From Vogesella mureinivorans (GTDB lineage Bacteria; Pseudomonadota; Gammaproteobacteria; Burkholderiales; Chromobacteriaceae), in the NCBI RefSeq assembly GCF_007644035.1, contig NZ_VMTV02001001.1, positions 1-64,000 on the forward strand: DNA of 64,000 nucleotides. The letters run 5' to 3'. The notes under the pieces are model-generated. The model worked only from the letters and a program-made list of their open reading frames with translations, made no database searches and was not told the origin of the DNA. Position numbers and translations under genes: made by a program. Positions 56,333 through 64,000 of the stretch are shown one piece after another. Every line of letters starts with the position of its first letter. Positions within the stretch are counted from its first letter, which is position 1.

Positions 56333-57400
56333 ATGACAAGCTGGCTGATGCAGGCCATTCGCAAGATCGAGGCCGATTTCAACCGTAGCAGCGACACCCA
56401 CCTGATTCCGCTGGTGCTGCCAGCGGCGCCCGGTATCCAGCTGTATTTCAAGGACGAGTCCACCCACCCTACCGGCAGCCTGAAGCACCGGCTGGCGCGC
56501 TCGCTGTTTTTGTACGCGTTGAGCAATGGCTGGATTAAAGAAGGCACGCCGGTGATCGAGGCGTCCAGCGGTAGCACGGCGGTGTCGGAGGCTTACTTTG
56601 CCCGCCTGCTGGGCTTACCCTTTATTGCGGTAATGCCGGCCAGCACGTCGTGCGAGAAGGTGCGCGCCATCGAGTTCTACGGCGGCCGCTGCCACCTGGT
56701 GGACGACCCGGCCACTATCTACGACGAATCGCAGCGCCTGGCGCGCGAGCTGAACGGCCACTATATGGACCAGTTCACCTACGCCGAACGCGCTACCGAC
56801 TGGCGCGGCAACAACAATATTGCCGATACCATCTTCCGCCAGATGGCGCTGGAACCGCAGCCGGAGCCGCGCTGGATCGTGTGTGGTGCGGGCACCGGCG
56901 GCACCAGCGCCACCTTTGGCCGCTACGTGCGCTACCAGCAAAAGCAGACGCAGGTATGCGTGGTGGACCCGGAAAACTCGGCCTTTTACGCCAGCTACGT
57001 TAGCGGCGACGCGCACTGTAGCTGCGAGGGCGGCTCCGGCGTGGAAGGCATCGGCCGCCCGCGGGTGGAGCCGTCGTTCATCCCCACGGTGATCGACCAC
57101 ATGATTCGCGTGCCGAACGTAGCCAGCTACGCCGCCATCCACTTTCTGGAAGAAGTGCTGGGCCGCAAGTGCGGTGGCTCTACCGGCACCAACTTTTACG
57201 GCGTGTGCCTGCTGATGGCCGACATGCTGCAGCGTGGCGAGCCAGGCAGCATCGTCACCATGATCTGCGACGACGGCAGCCGCTATCTGAACAGCTATTA
57301 CAGCGCAGACTGGCTGGCCGCCGGCGGCCACGATATCCAGCCGTGGCTGCACAGCTACCGCCGCTTCTTTTACGATGGCGTGTGGCAGCCGCCGCAGTAA
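56333..57400 (+). CDS. PLP-dependent cysteine synthase-family enzyme (Cds1-like cysteine desulfhydrase)
   Basis: 355 residues, fold-type II. The PLP lysine lies in H-P-T-G-S-L-K-H-R (about residue 50), the substrate loop is [11 protein letters not shown], and the phosphate cup is [10 protein letters not shown]. Closest in style to Cds1 proteins, which degrade cysteine to H2S and pyruvate, rather than CysK/CysM. The ATG at 56333 has GAGGAG upstream. A TACAAT -10 lies at about 56273 and a copy of the dispersed word at 56302 in the leader. Confidence 0.8.
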   Translation: MTSWLMQAIRKIEADFNRSSDTHLIPLVLPAAPGIQLYFKDESTHPTGSLKHRLARSLFLYALSNGWIKEGTPVIEASSGSTAVSEAYFARLLGLPFIAVMPASTSCEKVRAIEFYGGRCHLVDDPATIYDESQRLARELNGHYMDQFTYAERATDWRGNNNIADTIFRQMALEPQPEPRWIVCGAGTGGTSATFGRYVRYQQKQTQVCVVDPENSAFYASYVSGDAHCSCEGGSGVEGIGRPRVEPSFIPTVIDHMIRVPNVASYAAIHFLEEVLGRKCGGSTGTNFYGVCLLMADMLQRGEPGSIVTMICDDGSRYLNSYYSADWLAAGGHDIQPWLHSYRRFFYDGVWQPPQ

Positions 57401-57420
57401 GCGCCCGCGCTGCGCAGTAA

Positions 57421-57450
57421 AAAGCCGATGGCCCTCGCCATCGGCTTTTT
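57421..57450. terminator. bidirectional terminator between the PLP enzyme and the arsenic operon
   Basis: AAAAGCCGATGGC (57421-57433) and GCCATCGGCTTTT (57438-57450), loop cctc; perfect 13-bp stem, serving both convergent transcripts. Confidence 0.88.
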
Positions 57451-57477
57451 ATCGCTACCTGTGCCGTGCGGCCAACC

Positions 57478-58542
57478 TTAGCCTTGCTGGTACCAGCCGC
57501 GGCTGCCATTGACCACGCGCACCACCAGCAGCATCACCGGCACCTCGATCAGCACCCCCACGACCGTGGCCAGCGCGGCGCCGGAGTGCAGGCCAAACAG
57601 GCTGATGGCGGCTGCCACCGCCAGCTCGAAGAAGTTGGACGCGCCAATCAGCGCCGACGGGCAGGCCACGCTGTGCTGCTCGCCCAGGCGCCGGTTCAGC
57701 CAGTAGGCCAGGCCGGCGTTGAACAGCACCTGGATCAAAATGGGCACCGCCAGCAGCACGATAACCAGCGGCTGCGCCAGAATGGCCTGGCCCTGAAAGG
57801 CAAACAGCAGCACCAGCGTTAGCAGCAGCGCCGCCATCGACCACGGCTGGATGGCCGCCATGGCGCGCTCGAACGCGGCGGGGCCGCGTGCCAGCAGCCA
57901 CTTGCGCAGCGCCTGCGCCAGCAGCACCGGCAGCACAATGTACAACAGCACCGAGGTCAGCAGCGTGGCCCACGGCACGGCGATGCTGGACACGCCCAGC
58001 AGCAGCGCCACCAGCGGGGCAAAGGCAAACACCATGATCAGGTCGTTCAGCGCCACTTGCGACAGCGTAAAGTACGGGTCGCCACCGGTAAGCCGGCTCC
58101 ACACAAACACCATGGCGGTGCAGGGTGCGGCCGCCAGCAGGATCAGCCCGGCGATGTAGCTGTCCAGCTGGTCGGCCGGCAGCCACGGGGCAAACAGCTG
58201 CCGCACGAACAGCCAGCCCAGCAGGGCCATGGAAAACGGCTTCACCAGCCAGTTCACAAACAGGGTCACGCCGATGCCGCGCACGTGCTGGCGCACCTGA
58301 TGCAGCGCGCCAAAGTCGATTTTCAGCAACATGGGGATGATCATCACCCACACCAGCACGCCCACCGGCAGGTTGACGCGGGCAATTTCCATGGCGGCCA
58401 GCGCGGCAAAGCCCTGCGGCCACAGCTGGCCCAGGCCGATGCCCACCACGATGCAGGCCGCTACCCAGGCGCTAAGGTAGCGCTCGAACAGGCTCATGCC
58501 CTTGGCCGCAGACGGCGGCCGGGTGTCGCAGGTGCTGCTCAT
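57478..58542 (-). CDS. acr3: arsenite efflux transporter Acr3
   Basis: 354 residues, ten membrane helices, bile/arsenite/riboflavin transporter fold. The conserved A-A-P-C-T-A-M-V-F-V-W-S motif carries the essential Cys (about 144), and the second broken-helix motif is A-L-I-G-A-S-N-F-F-E-L-A-V-A. Exports As(III) from the cytoplasm. Its start overlaps the stop of the ArsR-ArsC gene; last gene of the arsenic operon. A copy of the dispersed word overlaps its end (57468). Confidence 0.93.
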   Translation of the reverse strand: MSSTCDTRPPSAAKGMSLFERYLSAWVAACIVVGIGLGQLWPQGFAALAAMEIARVNLPVGVLVWVMIIPMLLKIDFGALHQVRQHVRGIGVTLFVNWLVKPFSMALLGWLFVRQLFAPWLPADQLDSYIAGLILLAAAPCTAMVFVWSRLTGGDPYFTLSQVALNDLIMVFAFAPLVALLLGVSSIAVPWATLLTSVLLYIVLPVLLAQALRKWLLARGPAAFERAMAAIQPWSMAALLLTLVLLFAFQGQAILAQPLVIVLLAVPILIQVLFNAGLAYWLNRRLGEQHSVACPSALIGASNFFELAVAAAISLFGLHSGAALATVVGVLIEVPVMLLVVRVVNGSRGWYQQG

Positions 58543-59435
58543 GGCTGTTCTGCACTGCTCAGCGTGTCTGGCCGGCCGATATCGTGCACCGCATGCTGCA
58601 GCGCCAGGCGGTCCAGCTTGTGCAGGGGCAGGCTGAGGAACAGGCGCAGGCGGGTGGTGATGTCGCGGTAGGTACGCACAAAGGCCTTGTGCTGCGCGGC
58701 CTCGTCGCCGCTTACTGCGGCCGGGTCGGCAAACCCCCAGTGCGCCGTCATCGGCTGGCCGGGCCAGGCCGGGCAGGCTTCACCGGCGGCGGCATCGCAC
58801 ACGGTAAACACAAAATCCATCGCCGGTGCATCGGGGCCGGCAAACTCGTCCCAGCTCTTGCAGCGCGCGCTAGCCGGGTCGTGCTGGTTGTGGCGCAGGG
58901 TGTCCAGCGTGTGCGGGTGCACAAAGCCGCGCGGATGGCTGCCGGCGCTGTAGCCACGAAAGCGGCCCTCGCCCAGTTGGTTCAGGATGGCTTCGGCCAT
59001 GATGCTGCGGGCACTGTTGCCACTGCAGATGAACAGCACGTTGTAGACACGATCGGACATGATGTCAGGCTCCAGGGTGGGTGTAGCAAGCGGGGTAACC
59101 GGCGGCGGGCAGCACGGCAGCGCCAGCTCGGGGCACTGCTGCGGCTGGCCGGCGCAGCATTCGTCGGTCAGGTAGGCCAGCAGCTGCTGCATCAGCGCCA
59201 GGTTGGCGCGGTAGCGTTGAAAGCGGCCTTCCTGCGCCACCGTTACCAGCCCGGCGTGGCTCATGCCTTTCAGGTGAAAGGACACATTATTGGCCGGCAG
59301 GTCCAGGTTGGCCGCAATCTGCCCGGCCACCATGCCTTCGTGCCCCTGGCGTACCAGCAGGCGGTAGATGTCCAGCCGCACGCCGGAGGCCAGCGCTTCA
59401 AACAGTTTCACGGCGCTTTCTTTGGGCAGGCTCAT
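58539..59435 (-). CDS. fused ArsR repressor - ArsC arsenate reductase
   Basis: 298 residues in two parts. Residues 1-100 are an ArsR/SmtB winged helix (L-A-S-G-V-R-L-D-I-Y-R-L-L, N-N-V-S-F-H-L-K-G-M-S-H-A-G-L-V). Cysteines in the linker (C-C, then E-L-A-L-P-C-C-P-P-P) may be As(III) ligands. Residues about 155-298 are a low-molecular-weight-phosphatase-type arsenate reductase with the P-loop F-I-C-S-G-N-S-A-R. Regulator and enzyme are thus covalently joined. The ATG at 59435 overlaps the arsJ stop; a longer open frame upstream lacks homology. Confidence 0.88.
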   Translation of the reverse strand: MSLPKESAVKLFEALASGVRLDIYRLLVRQGHEGMVAGQIAANLDLPANNVSFHLKGMSHAGLVTVAQEGRFQRYRANLALMQQLLAYLTDECCAGQPQQCPELALPCCPPPVTPLATPTLEPDIMSDRVYNVLFICSGNSARSIMAEAILNQLGEGRFRGYSAGSHPRGFVHPHTLDTLRHNQHDPASARCKSWDEFAGPDAPAMDFVFTVCDAAAGEACPAWPGQPMTAHWGFADPAAVSGDEAAQHKAFVRTYRDITTRLRLFLSLPLHKLDRLALQHAVHDIGRPDTLSSAEQP

Positions 59436-60667
59436 GCGTTTTCTCGGGCAGGGTTGGCCGCATGCTGCGGCAGGGCCAGCGACACTAGCGCGGCCAGGGT
59501 AATAAACACGGTAGATATCCACAGGCAGGCGGCCAGGCCGTATTGCTGGTACACCCAGCCGGACAGCACGGTGCCGATGAGGCGGCCCATGGCGTTGGAC
59601 ATATAGTAAAAGCCCACATCCAGCGACACGCCGTCGGCCTTGGCGTAGCTAACAATGAGGTAGCTATGCAGCGACGAGTTCACCGCAAACAGCACGCCAA
59701 ACAGCGCCAGCCCGCCCAGTACCACCCAGCCAGCGGGCCAGCCTGCGGCCAACCCTAAGGCCATGACGGCGGGCAGGCCGGCCAGCATGGCCGCCCACAC
59801 AAAGGCGCTGCGCCCATCCGGCACCCTGCCCTGCATTTTGCCGGTAATGGCCGGCGCCAGCGTCTGCACCACGCCGTAGCCGATAACCCACGCGGCCAGA
59901 AAGCCGCCTACCTGCCAGAAATCCCAGCCAAACACGGTGCTGAGGTACACCGGCAGCGCCACCACAAACCACACGTCGCGCGCGCCAAACAGAAACAGCC
60001 GCGCCGCCGACAAGCTGTTGATGGCCGGGCTTTTGGACAGCAGCTCGCGAAACTTCGGCTTGGCCTTGGCCTTGCCCAGGTCTGGCCGCAGCTGCCACAG
60101 GCTGAATAGCCAGATAGCCGCCAGCAGCGCCGCCATGCCCAGCACCGCGCCACCAAAGCCCAGCGTGGCCAGCAGTGCGCCGCCCAGAAAGAAGCCCACG
60201 CCTTTCAGCGCGTTCTTGGAGCCGGTGAGCAGCGCCACCCAGCGGTACAGCGTGCCCTGCTCGCCGTCCGGCACCAGCAGCTTGATGCTGCTTTTGGCCG
60301 ACATTTTGTTCAGGTCTTTGGCAATGCCGGACAGCGCCTGGCTGGCCATCACATACGGCACAGTAAGCAGGGTGGCCGGTGCGGCCAACATCAGCAGTGC
60401 CAGTACCTGCAGCGCCAGACCCAGGTTCATGGTGCGGTTCAGCCCCAGCCGCGCGCCCAGATAGCCGCCCACCAGGTTGGTGACCACACCGAATACCTCG
60501 TAGAACAGGAACAGCGCGGCAATCTGCAGCGGTGCGTAGCCCAGCTGGTGAAAGTGCAGCACCACCAGCATGCGCAGCGCGCCGTCGGTAAGGGTGAACG
60601 CCCAATAGTTGGCCGTTACCAGCAGGTACTGGCGGATGGCCGGCGTTAGCGTGGACAGGGCTTGCAT
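59432..60667 (-). CDS. arsJ: organoarsenical efflux MFS transporter ArsJ
   Basis: 411 residues, twelve helices. The N-terminus Y-L-L-V-T-A-N-Y-W-A-F-T-L-T-D-G-A-L-R-M-L-V-V-L-H-F is the ArsJ signature. It exports 1-arseno-3-phosphoglycerate made by the GAPDH encoded next to it, giving arsenate resistance by a route separate from reduction. It lies 3 bases after the GAPDH gene. Copies of the dispersed word at 59452 and 59744. Confidence 0.92.
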   Translation of the reverse strand: MQALSTLTPAIRQYLLVTANYWAFTLTDGALRMLVVLHFHQLGYAPLQIAALFLFYEVFGVVTNLVGGYLGARLGLNRTMNLGLALQVLALLMLAAPATLLTVPYVMASQALSGIAKDLNKMSAKSSIKLLVPDGEQGTLYRWVALLTGSKNALKGVGFFLGGALLATLGFGGAVLGMAALLAAIWLFSLWQLRPDLGKAKAKPKFRELLSKSPAINSLSAARLFLFGARDVWFVVALPVYLSTVFGWDFWQVGGFLAAWVIGYGVVQTLAPAITGKMQGRVPDGRSAFVWAAMLAGLPAVMALGLAAGWPAGWVVLGGLALFGVLFAVNSSLHSYLIVSYAKADGVSLDVGFYYMSNAMGRLIGTVLSGWVYQQYGLAACLWISTVFITLAALVSLALPQHAANPARENA

Positions 60668-60670
60668 GGC

Positions 60671-61681
60671 TTAGCCCTGGTCGGCCAGGCCCACCAGCCG
60701 CGCCAGCTCCACGGTGCGGTTGGCGTAGCCCCATTCGTTGTCGTACCAGGCGTACAGCTTCACCTGCGTGCCGTTGATCACCATGGTGGACAGCGCATCG
60801 ATAATGGACGAGCGCGGATCGGTGCGGTAATCGATAGACACCAGCGGGCGGGCCTCGTAGCCCAGAATGCCCTGCAGCGTATGGTTGGCCGCATGCTGCA
60901 GCGCGGCGTTGACCTCTTCTGCCGTGGTGGCGCGTTCTACTTCAAACACGCAGTCGGTGAGCGAGGCATTAGCCAGCGGCACGCGCACGGCGTGGCCGTT
61001 CAGGCGGCCGCGCAGCTCGGGAAAGATCTCGGCAATGGCGGTGGCCGAGCCGGTGCTGGTGGGGATCAGGCTCATGCCGCTGGCGCGGGCGCGGCGCAGG
61101 TCTTTGTGCGGCTGGTCCAGAATGCTCTGCGTGTTGGTCAGGTCGTGGATGGTGGTGATGCTGCCGTGGCGGATGCCGAAGGTTTCGTGGATCACCTTCA
61201 CCACCGGCGCCAGGCAGTTGGTGGTGCACGAGGCGGCGGTAACGATGCGGTGCACGGCGGGGTCGAACAGCTGCTGGTTCACGCCCATCACCACGTTCAG
61301 CGCGCCCGGTTCTTTCACCGGCGCGCTCACTACCACGCGCTTCACGCCCTGCGCCAGATACGCCTGCAGCACGGCTACGGTTTTCATTTTGCCGCTGGCT
61401 TCGATCACCACATCGCAGCCGCGCCAGTCGGTATCGGCAATGGCTTTGTTGTGGCTCACGGTAATGCGCTTGCCGTCGATGACAATGGCGCCGTCTACCG
61501 CGCTGGCCTCGTGGCCCCAGCGGCCGTGCACCGAATCAAAATTCAGCAGGTGGGCATGGGTGTCTGCATCGCCGGCCGGGTCGTTGATGTGGACAAACTC
61601 GAACTCGGGCCAGGCCCAGGCGACACGCAGTGCCAGGCGGCCGATGCGGCCAAAACCGTTGATACCGATCTTGATAGTCAT
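60671..61681 (-). CDS. ArsJ-associated glyceraldehyde-3-phosphate dehydrogenase
   Basis: 336 residues. Rossmann start [15 protein letters not shown], catalytic S-C-T-T-N-C-L (Cys about 155) and W-Y-D-N-E-W-G-Y near the end. Its place directly before arsJ identifies it as the paralogue that uses arsenate instead of phosphate to make 1-arseno-3-phosphoglycerate. The ATG at 61681 starts the Rossmann strand; an upstream extension is not homologous. Confidence 0.93.
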   Translation of the reverse strand: MTIKIGINGFGRIGRLALRVAWAWPEFEFVHINDPAGDADTHAHLLNFDSVHGRWGHEASAVDGAIVIDGKRITVSHNKAIADTDWRGCDVVIEASGKMKTVAVLQAYLAQGVKRVVVSAPVKEPGALNVVMGVNQQLFDPAVHRIVTAASCTTNCLAPVVKVIHETFGIRHGSITTIHDLTNTQSILDQPHKDLRRARASGMSLIPTSTGSATAIAEIFPELRGRLNGHAVRVPLANASLTDCVFEVERATTAEEVNAALQHAANHTLQGILGYEARPLVSIDYRTDPRSSIIDALSTMVINGTQVKLYAWYDNEWGYANRTVELARLVGLADQG

Positions 61682-61703
61682 GGTGGGGTGTCTCGCTAGA
61701 AAG

Positions 61704-62201
61704 TTAAACGGCGTCGTACTGGCCGATCCACGCCTGGTGCACCGGGTGCTGGATAGCCTTGGGGCGCAGCGCCTGCACCTGCGCAATGGCGGTGCTGCGT
61801 GGCACGCCCAGCGCAATCAGGATGCGGGCGGCAATCAGGCCGGTACGGCCAGACCCGCCCTTGCAATGAATGGCCAGGCACTGGCCAGCACGCAGCCGCG
61901 CCAGCAGGTCGGGGGCGGTGGCTTGCCAGGCGCTATCAAAATCCGCCAGCGGTGCGCGGTCGTCCGCTACCGGCAGGTGAAACCAGGCCAGGCCAAGTTG
62001 GCCGCACGCATCGCCCAGGCCATCGGCGCCGTTCTGCTGCAGCTCGGCGGCCGGCATCAGGCTGATGACACCGCTGGCACCGGCCTGCTGCAGGGTGTGC
62101 AACGCCTGGGCCAGGCTAGCGGCCTGGGTACCGGGGCACGGTGTCAGCAGTAAACGGCCATCCATATCGGGGATGGCAAGCGTGTCGAAAGGGTGGGTCA
62201 T
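61704..62201 (-). CDS. dual-specificity/tyrosine-type phosphatase heading the arsenic operon
   Basis: 165 residues. The catalytic P-loop [10 protein letters not shown] (Cys about 112) is of the cysteine-dependent phosphatase family, with a likely general-acid Asp in L-P-V-A-D-D-R. Resembles the 'CDK inhibitor 3'-type phosphatases noted in some arsenic gene clusters. It is the first gene, 22 bases before the GAPDH gene. Whether it acts on proteins, a sugar phosphate or an arsenylated metabolite is unknown. Confidence 0.8.
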   Translation of the reverse strand: MTHPFDTLAIPDMDGRLLLTPCPGTQAASLAQALHTLQQAGASGVISLMPAAELQQNGADGLGDACGQLGLAWFHLPVADDRAPLADFDSAWQATAPDLLARLRAGQCLAIHCKGGSGRTGLIAARILIALGVPRSTAIAQVQALRPKAIQHPVHQAWIGQYDAV

Positions 62202-62220
62202 GTCTGGGCTCCGGCTGAAA

Positions 62221-62242
62221 TCAATATTACAAGAATCATTGA
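62221..62242 (-). promoter_or_regulatory. ArsR-type operator and promoter region of the arsenic operon
   Basis: TCAATATT (62221-62228) and AATCATTGA (62234-62242) form an inverted repeat differing by one base, typical of ArsR sites in form (AT-rich ATCAA/TTGAT arms). On the minus strand TAATAT within it can serve as a -10, so the repressor would cover the promoter, 20-40 bases before the first start codon. Confidence 0.5.
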
Positions 62243-62359
62243 AATGAAGTCTAGGCCAGCCATGTGACAGAAAAATGAAGATAGCGGGAGCGTGGCGCAG
62301 AAAGGGGGCCCACAGGCAGAGCGACGCCCAGCGGAAGAGCGGTATAAGGCAAAAACCAT

Positions 62360-62391
62360 AAAAAAAGGGGTACGGCCCACCACCGTACCCC
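62360..62391 (-). terminator. intrinsic terminator of the small membrane-protein gene
   Basis: Minus strand: the stem 62391-62383 pairs with 62375-62367 (GGGGTACGG arms, 9 bp) and is followed by at least six T (62366-62361). It ends the leftward transcript of the gene at 62450-62578. Confidence 0.85.
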
Positions 62392-62449
62392 CAAACACAC
62401 ACACATCAAGAGGAAATCACACACACATGCCGTGGCATGCGTTTAAAGC

Positions 62450-62578
62450 TTATTTGTCGTCGTGGGTCTTTTTGATAAAGATCGCGATACAGGTCGTCAC
62501 GATAATGGTTGTCACCGTGATGGTAATAATGCTCAGCAAACCTACGTCGTCAGAGAGAAGTTGTTTCCACAGTTCCAT
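62450..62578 (-). CDS. 42-residue single-helix membrane protein (DUF3149-like)
   Basis: Start ATG at 62578 with GGGGGAG upstream, stop TAA at 62450. The product begins M-E-L-W-K-Q-L-L-S-D-D-V-G-L-L-S, continues as a 22-residue hydrophobic helix (I-I-T-I-T-V-T-T-I-I-V) and ends F-I-K-K-T-H-D-D-K. This is the pattern of the DUF3149 small membrane proteins of betaproteobacteria (short acidic head around D-V-G-L-L-S, one helix, basic then acidic tail). It has its own promoter and terminator. Function unknown; being next to cytochrome bd and under an FNR-like site suggests a role in low oxygen. Confidence 0.8.
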   Translation of the reverse strand: MELWKQLLSDDVGLLSIITITVTTIIVTTCIAIFIKKTHDDK

Positions 62579-62622
62579 GATATTGCTCCCCCGGCTGCCC
62601 GGTATTCGATCTGGATGTAGCC

Positions 62623-62663
62623 ATCTTACCCCTGCGCTCCCTAGGGGCTTTGACCCAAGTCAA
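62623..62663 (-). promoter_or_regulatory. FNR-type class II promoter of the small membrane-protein gene
   Basis: The palindrome TTGAC-N4-GTCAA (62650-62663) closely resembles the FNR/ANR box TTGAT-N4-ATCAA. On the minus strand a -10 TAAGAT stands at 62628-62623, which puts the start point near 62616 and the palindrome centre at about -41, the class II activator position. Confidence 0.6.
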
Positions 62664-62741
62664 GCGAATCGCTCTATCAAAATGTAACGTATCGTATTTG
62701 TGCGCCCGGCAGACACCACGCGATTTAAGTACATGATAAAA

Positions 62742-62775
62742 ATAAAAAAAGAGCAGGAATAAACCCTGCTCTTTT
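62742..62775 (-). terminator. intrinsic terminator after cydB
   Basis: Minus strand: the stem 62775-62765 pairs with 62757-62747 (aaaagagcagg arms), followed by a long T-rich run. No cydX-like gene lies between the cydB stop and this terminator. Confidence 0.88.
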
Positions 62776-62793
62776 GATTTGGCGCAATATTTT

Positions 62794-63804
62794 CTAGCTG
62801 TAACTGAGCTTGCCTGCCTTACCCCAGAACACGCGGTAGGCAAACACCGTGTAGGCAATAATGGTGGGCAGCACCACGGCGGCCCCCGCCAGAATCACCC
62901 ACAGTGCTTCCGGGTCGCTGGCGGCCTGCCAGATATCCAGCTGGCCGATGACGATTTCCGGAAACACGCTATACGCCAGGCCCCAGAACGCCAGCAGCAC
63001 AATGCCCACGGTGCAGGCAAACGGCAGCCAGCAGAGGCTGTCTTGCCCGGCGCGCTGGCGTGCGGCCAACCTGGGCAGGCTGGCGGCCAGCAGGCCGAAC
63101 AGCGCCAGGCTAATCAGCGGCAGCGGCAACAGCAGCAGGAAGTCCGGCAGCACAAACCACTTGGCGGCAATGCGGCTACTGGTTAGCGGCGTGGCCACCG
63201 ACACCAGCAACACGGCCAGCGCGGTACCGGCCAGCGCGTACTGCGCCCAGCGCGTGGCGCGCTGTTGCAGGTGGCCGGTACTTTTCATGATCAGCCAGCC
63301 GGCGCCCAGCAGTACGTAGGCGGCGGTGAGCCCCAGGCCGGTAAGCAGGGCAAAGCCCCAGGCCCCCGCCCCCGGTGCAAAGCCGGTCAGGTAGCGCCCC
63401 AGCATCACGCCCTGGCTCAATGCGGCCAACAGCGAGCCGGCGGCAAAGGCCAGGTTCCATGCCGGCTGGTGGTGCGCCTGCGCCTTCACGCGAAAATCAA
63501 ACGCCACACCGCGCAGAATCAGCCCCAGCAGCATGATGGCCACCGGCAGGTACAGCTCGCCCAGGATAATGCCGTGCGCCATGGGGAACGCCACCAGCAG
63601 CAGGCCCACGCCCAGCACCAGCCAGGTTTCGTTGGCATCCCAGAACGGGCCGATACTGGCGATCATGGCGTCGCGCTCTTCGTCGTTCCCCAGCGGCAGC
63701 AGCACGCCCACGCCCAGGTCGTAGCCGTCCAGCACCACATAAATCAGCATGGACAGCGCCATCAGCCCGGCAAAGATCACCGGCAACCACAGTTCGGCAT
63801 TCAT
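62794..63804 (-). CDS. cydB: cytochrome bd-type quinol oxidase subunit II
   Basis: 336 residues, about nine membrane helices: L-D-G-Y-D-L-G-V-G-V-L-L-P near the N-terminus, G-P-F-W-D-A-N-E-T-W-L-V-L and the C-terminal Y-T-V-F-A-Y-R-V-F-W-G-K. Subunit II of a high-affinity terminal oxidase (CydB/CioB). The start overlaps the cydA stop (ATGA). Copies of the dispersed word at 63061 and (10 of 11) 63421. Confidence 0.94.
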   Translation of the reverse strand: MNAELWLPVIFAGLMALSMLIYVVLDGYDLGVGVLLPLGNDEERDAMIASIGPFWDANETWLVLGVGLLLVAFPMAHGIILGELYLPVAIMLLGLILRGVAFDFRVKAQAHHQPAWNLAFAAGSLLAALSQGVMLGRYLTGFAPGAGAWGFALLTGLGLTAAYVLLGAGWLIMKSTGHLQQRATRWAQYALAGTALAVLLVSVATPLTSSRIAAKWFVLPDFLLLLPLPLISLALFGLLAASLPRLAARQRAGQDSLCWLPFACTVGIVLLAFWGLAYSVFPEIVIGQLDIWQAASDPEALWVILAGAAVVLPTIIAYTVFAYRVFWGKAGKLSYS

Positions 63805-64000
63805 GGCTGTACTCCTTCAGGGTTGGCCGCAGGCGCTGCCTTGCGCGCCAGATAGAACACCACCGACACATAGCTGGCCAGCAGCACGGCGTACAGCAGC
63901 AGGTACATCAGCAAGGTAGACAGGATCATGCCGCTGCCCACGCTGGAGGCCGCATCGGCGGTGCGCAGGATGCCGGTAACCAGCCACGGCTGGCGGCCGA
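63801..64000 (-). CDS. cydA: cytochrome bd-type quinol oxidase subunit I, C-terminal end (partial)
   Basis: Only the last 65 codons are in the window. They read G-R-Q-P-W-L-V-T-G-I-L-R-T-A-D-A (the conserved CydA segment before the last helix), a final membrane helix and a short tail ending in G-V-Q-P. The rest lies beyond the right edge. The dispersed word at 63821 encodes part of the non-conserved tail. Confidence 0.93.
   Translation of the reverse strand, partial: GRQPWLVTGILRTADAASSVGSGMILSTLLMYLLLYAVLLASYVSVVFYLARKAAPAANPEGVQP

Noticed and set aside
62390-62426. CA-dinucleotide stretches as a phase-variable repeat
   Set aside because: Runs are only about five units long, interrupted, and not within a gene or between promoter elements.
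62776-62793. cydX gene after cydB
   Set aside because: Only 18 bases lie between the cydB stop and the terminator; no reading frame fits.

Overview
The window is a gene-dense, GC-rich stretch of chromosome from a betaproteobacterium, most likely of the Neisseriales (Chromobacteriaceae-like). This rests on classical proteobacterial blocks (rpsU-yqeY-dnaG-rpoD, gmk-rpoZ-spoT, mlaFEDCBA, dapC-dapD, ibaG-murA), a betaproteobacterial style of rRNA promoter and boxA leader at the left edge, and the protein families present. Genus is not decidable from the sequence alone. An 11-base word, GGTTGGCCGCA, is scattered through the window on both strands (32 exact copies found by eye). It looks like a DNA-uptake-type signature, and the competence gene comEC lies in the same window.

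Layout: 1-135, head of a leftward rRNA operon. 410-3502, argJ and recQ (leftward). 3716-8557, a lipoprotein, an orphan ParA ATPase, a CHASE-PAS histidine kinase and a response regulator with a kinase-like output domain. 8539-12789, comEC, rsmJ, a monooxygenase-like membrane protein and a thioesterase. 12934-16447, a four-gene PspA/YqiJ/YqiK (flotillin) membrane-stress operon. 16495-20750, an ABM pseudogene, a SlyB-like lipoprotein, a YuiF-type amino-acid permease with an operator-like palindrome at its start codon, slyX and three small genes. 20826-23847, a DMT exporter divergent from the lysine genes dapC and dapD. 24035-27869, the complete Mla phospholipid-transport operon ending in mlaA. 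27962-31445, a heterodimeric ABC exporter. 31537-38184, an AcrAB/MexAB-OprM-type efflux system with its TetR repressor and a recognisable operator. 38231-41444, an ABC-2 exporter, ibaG and murA. 41753-43613, apt and a purine permease, divergent from gmk-rpoZ-spoT (43786-46844). Then thiS-thiG and the macromolecular synthesis operon rpsU-yqeY-dnaG-rpoD (47075-52555), followed by a CAU-anticodon tRNA.

The segment 52706-56300 stands apart. It is visibly more AT-rich and carries a cupin, a SMI1/KNR4-like protein, a methyltransferase and an unknown protein with no metabolic link to one another. Two attC-like integron recombination sites in opposite orientation, an inverted 44-bp repeat near its ends, two copies of a palindromic MITE-like element and a C-rich low-complexity tract also lie in it. 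I read it as an integrase-less gene-cassette cluster inserted downstream of rpoD and the tRNA gene.

The right end returns to core-like composition: a cysteine synthase-like PLP enzyme (56333-57400), a five-gene arsenic operon (phosphatase, GAPDH, ArsJ, fused ArsR-ArsC, Acr3; 62201-57478 leftward), a 42-codon membrane protein gene behind an FNR-type promoter, and the cytochrome bd genes cydB and the end of cydA. Together the genes describe a free-living, respiratory organism able to use microaerobic conditions, with strong envelope maintenance (Mla, SlyB, flotillin/PspA), drug and metalloid export, and probable natural competence.
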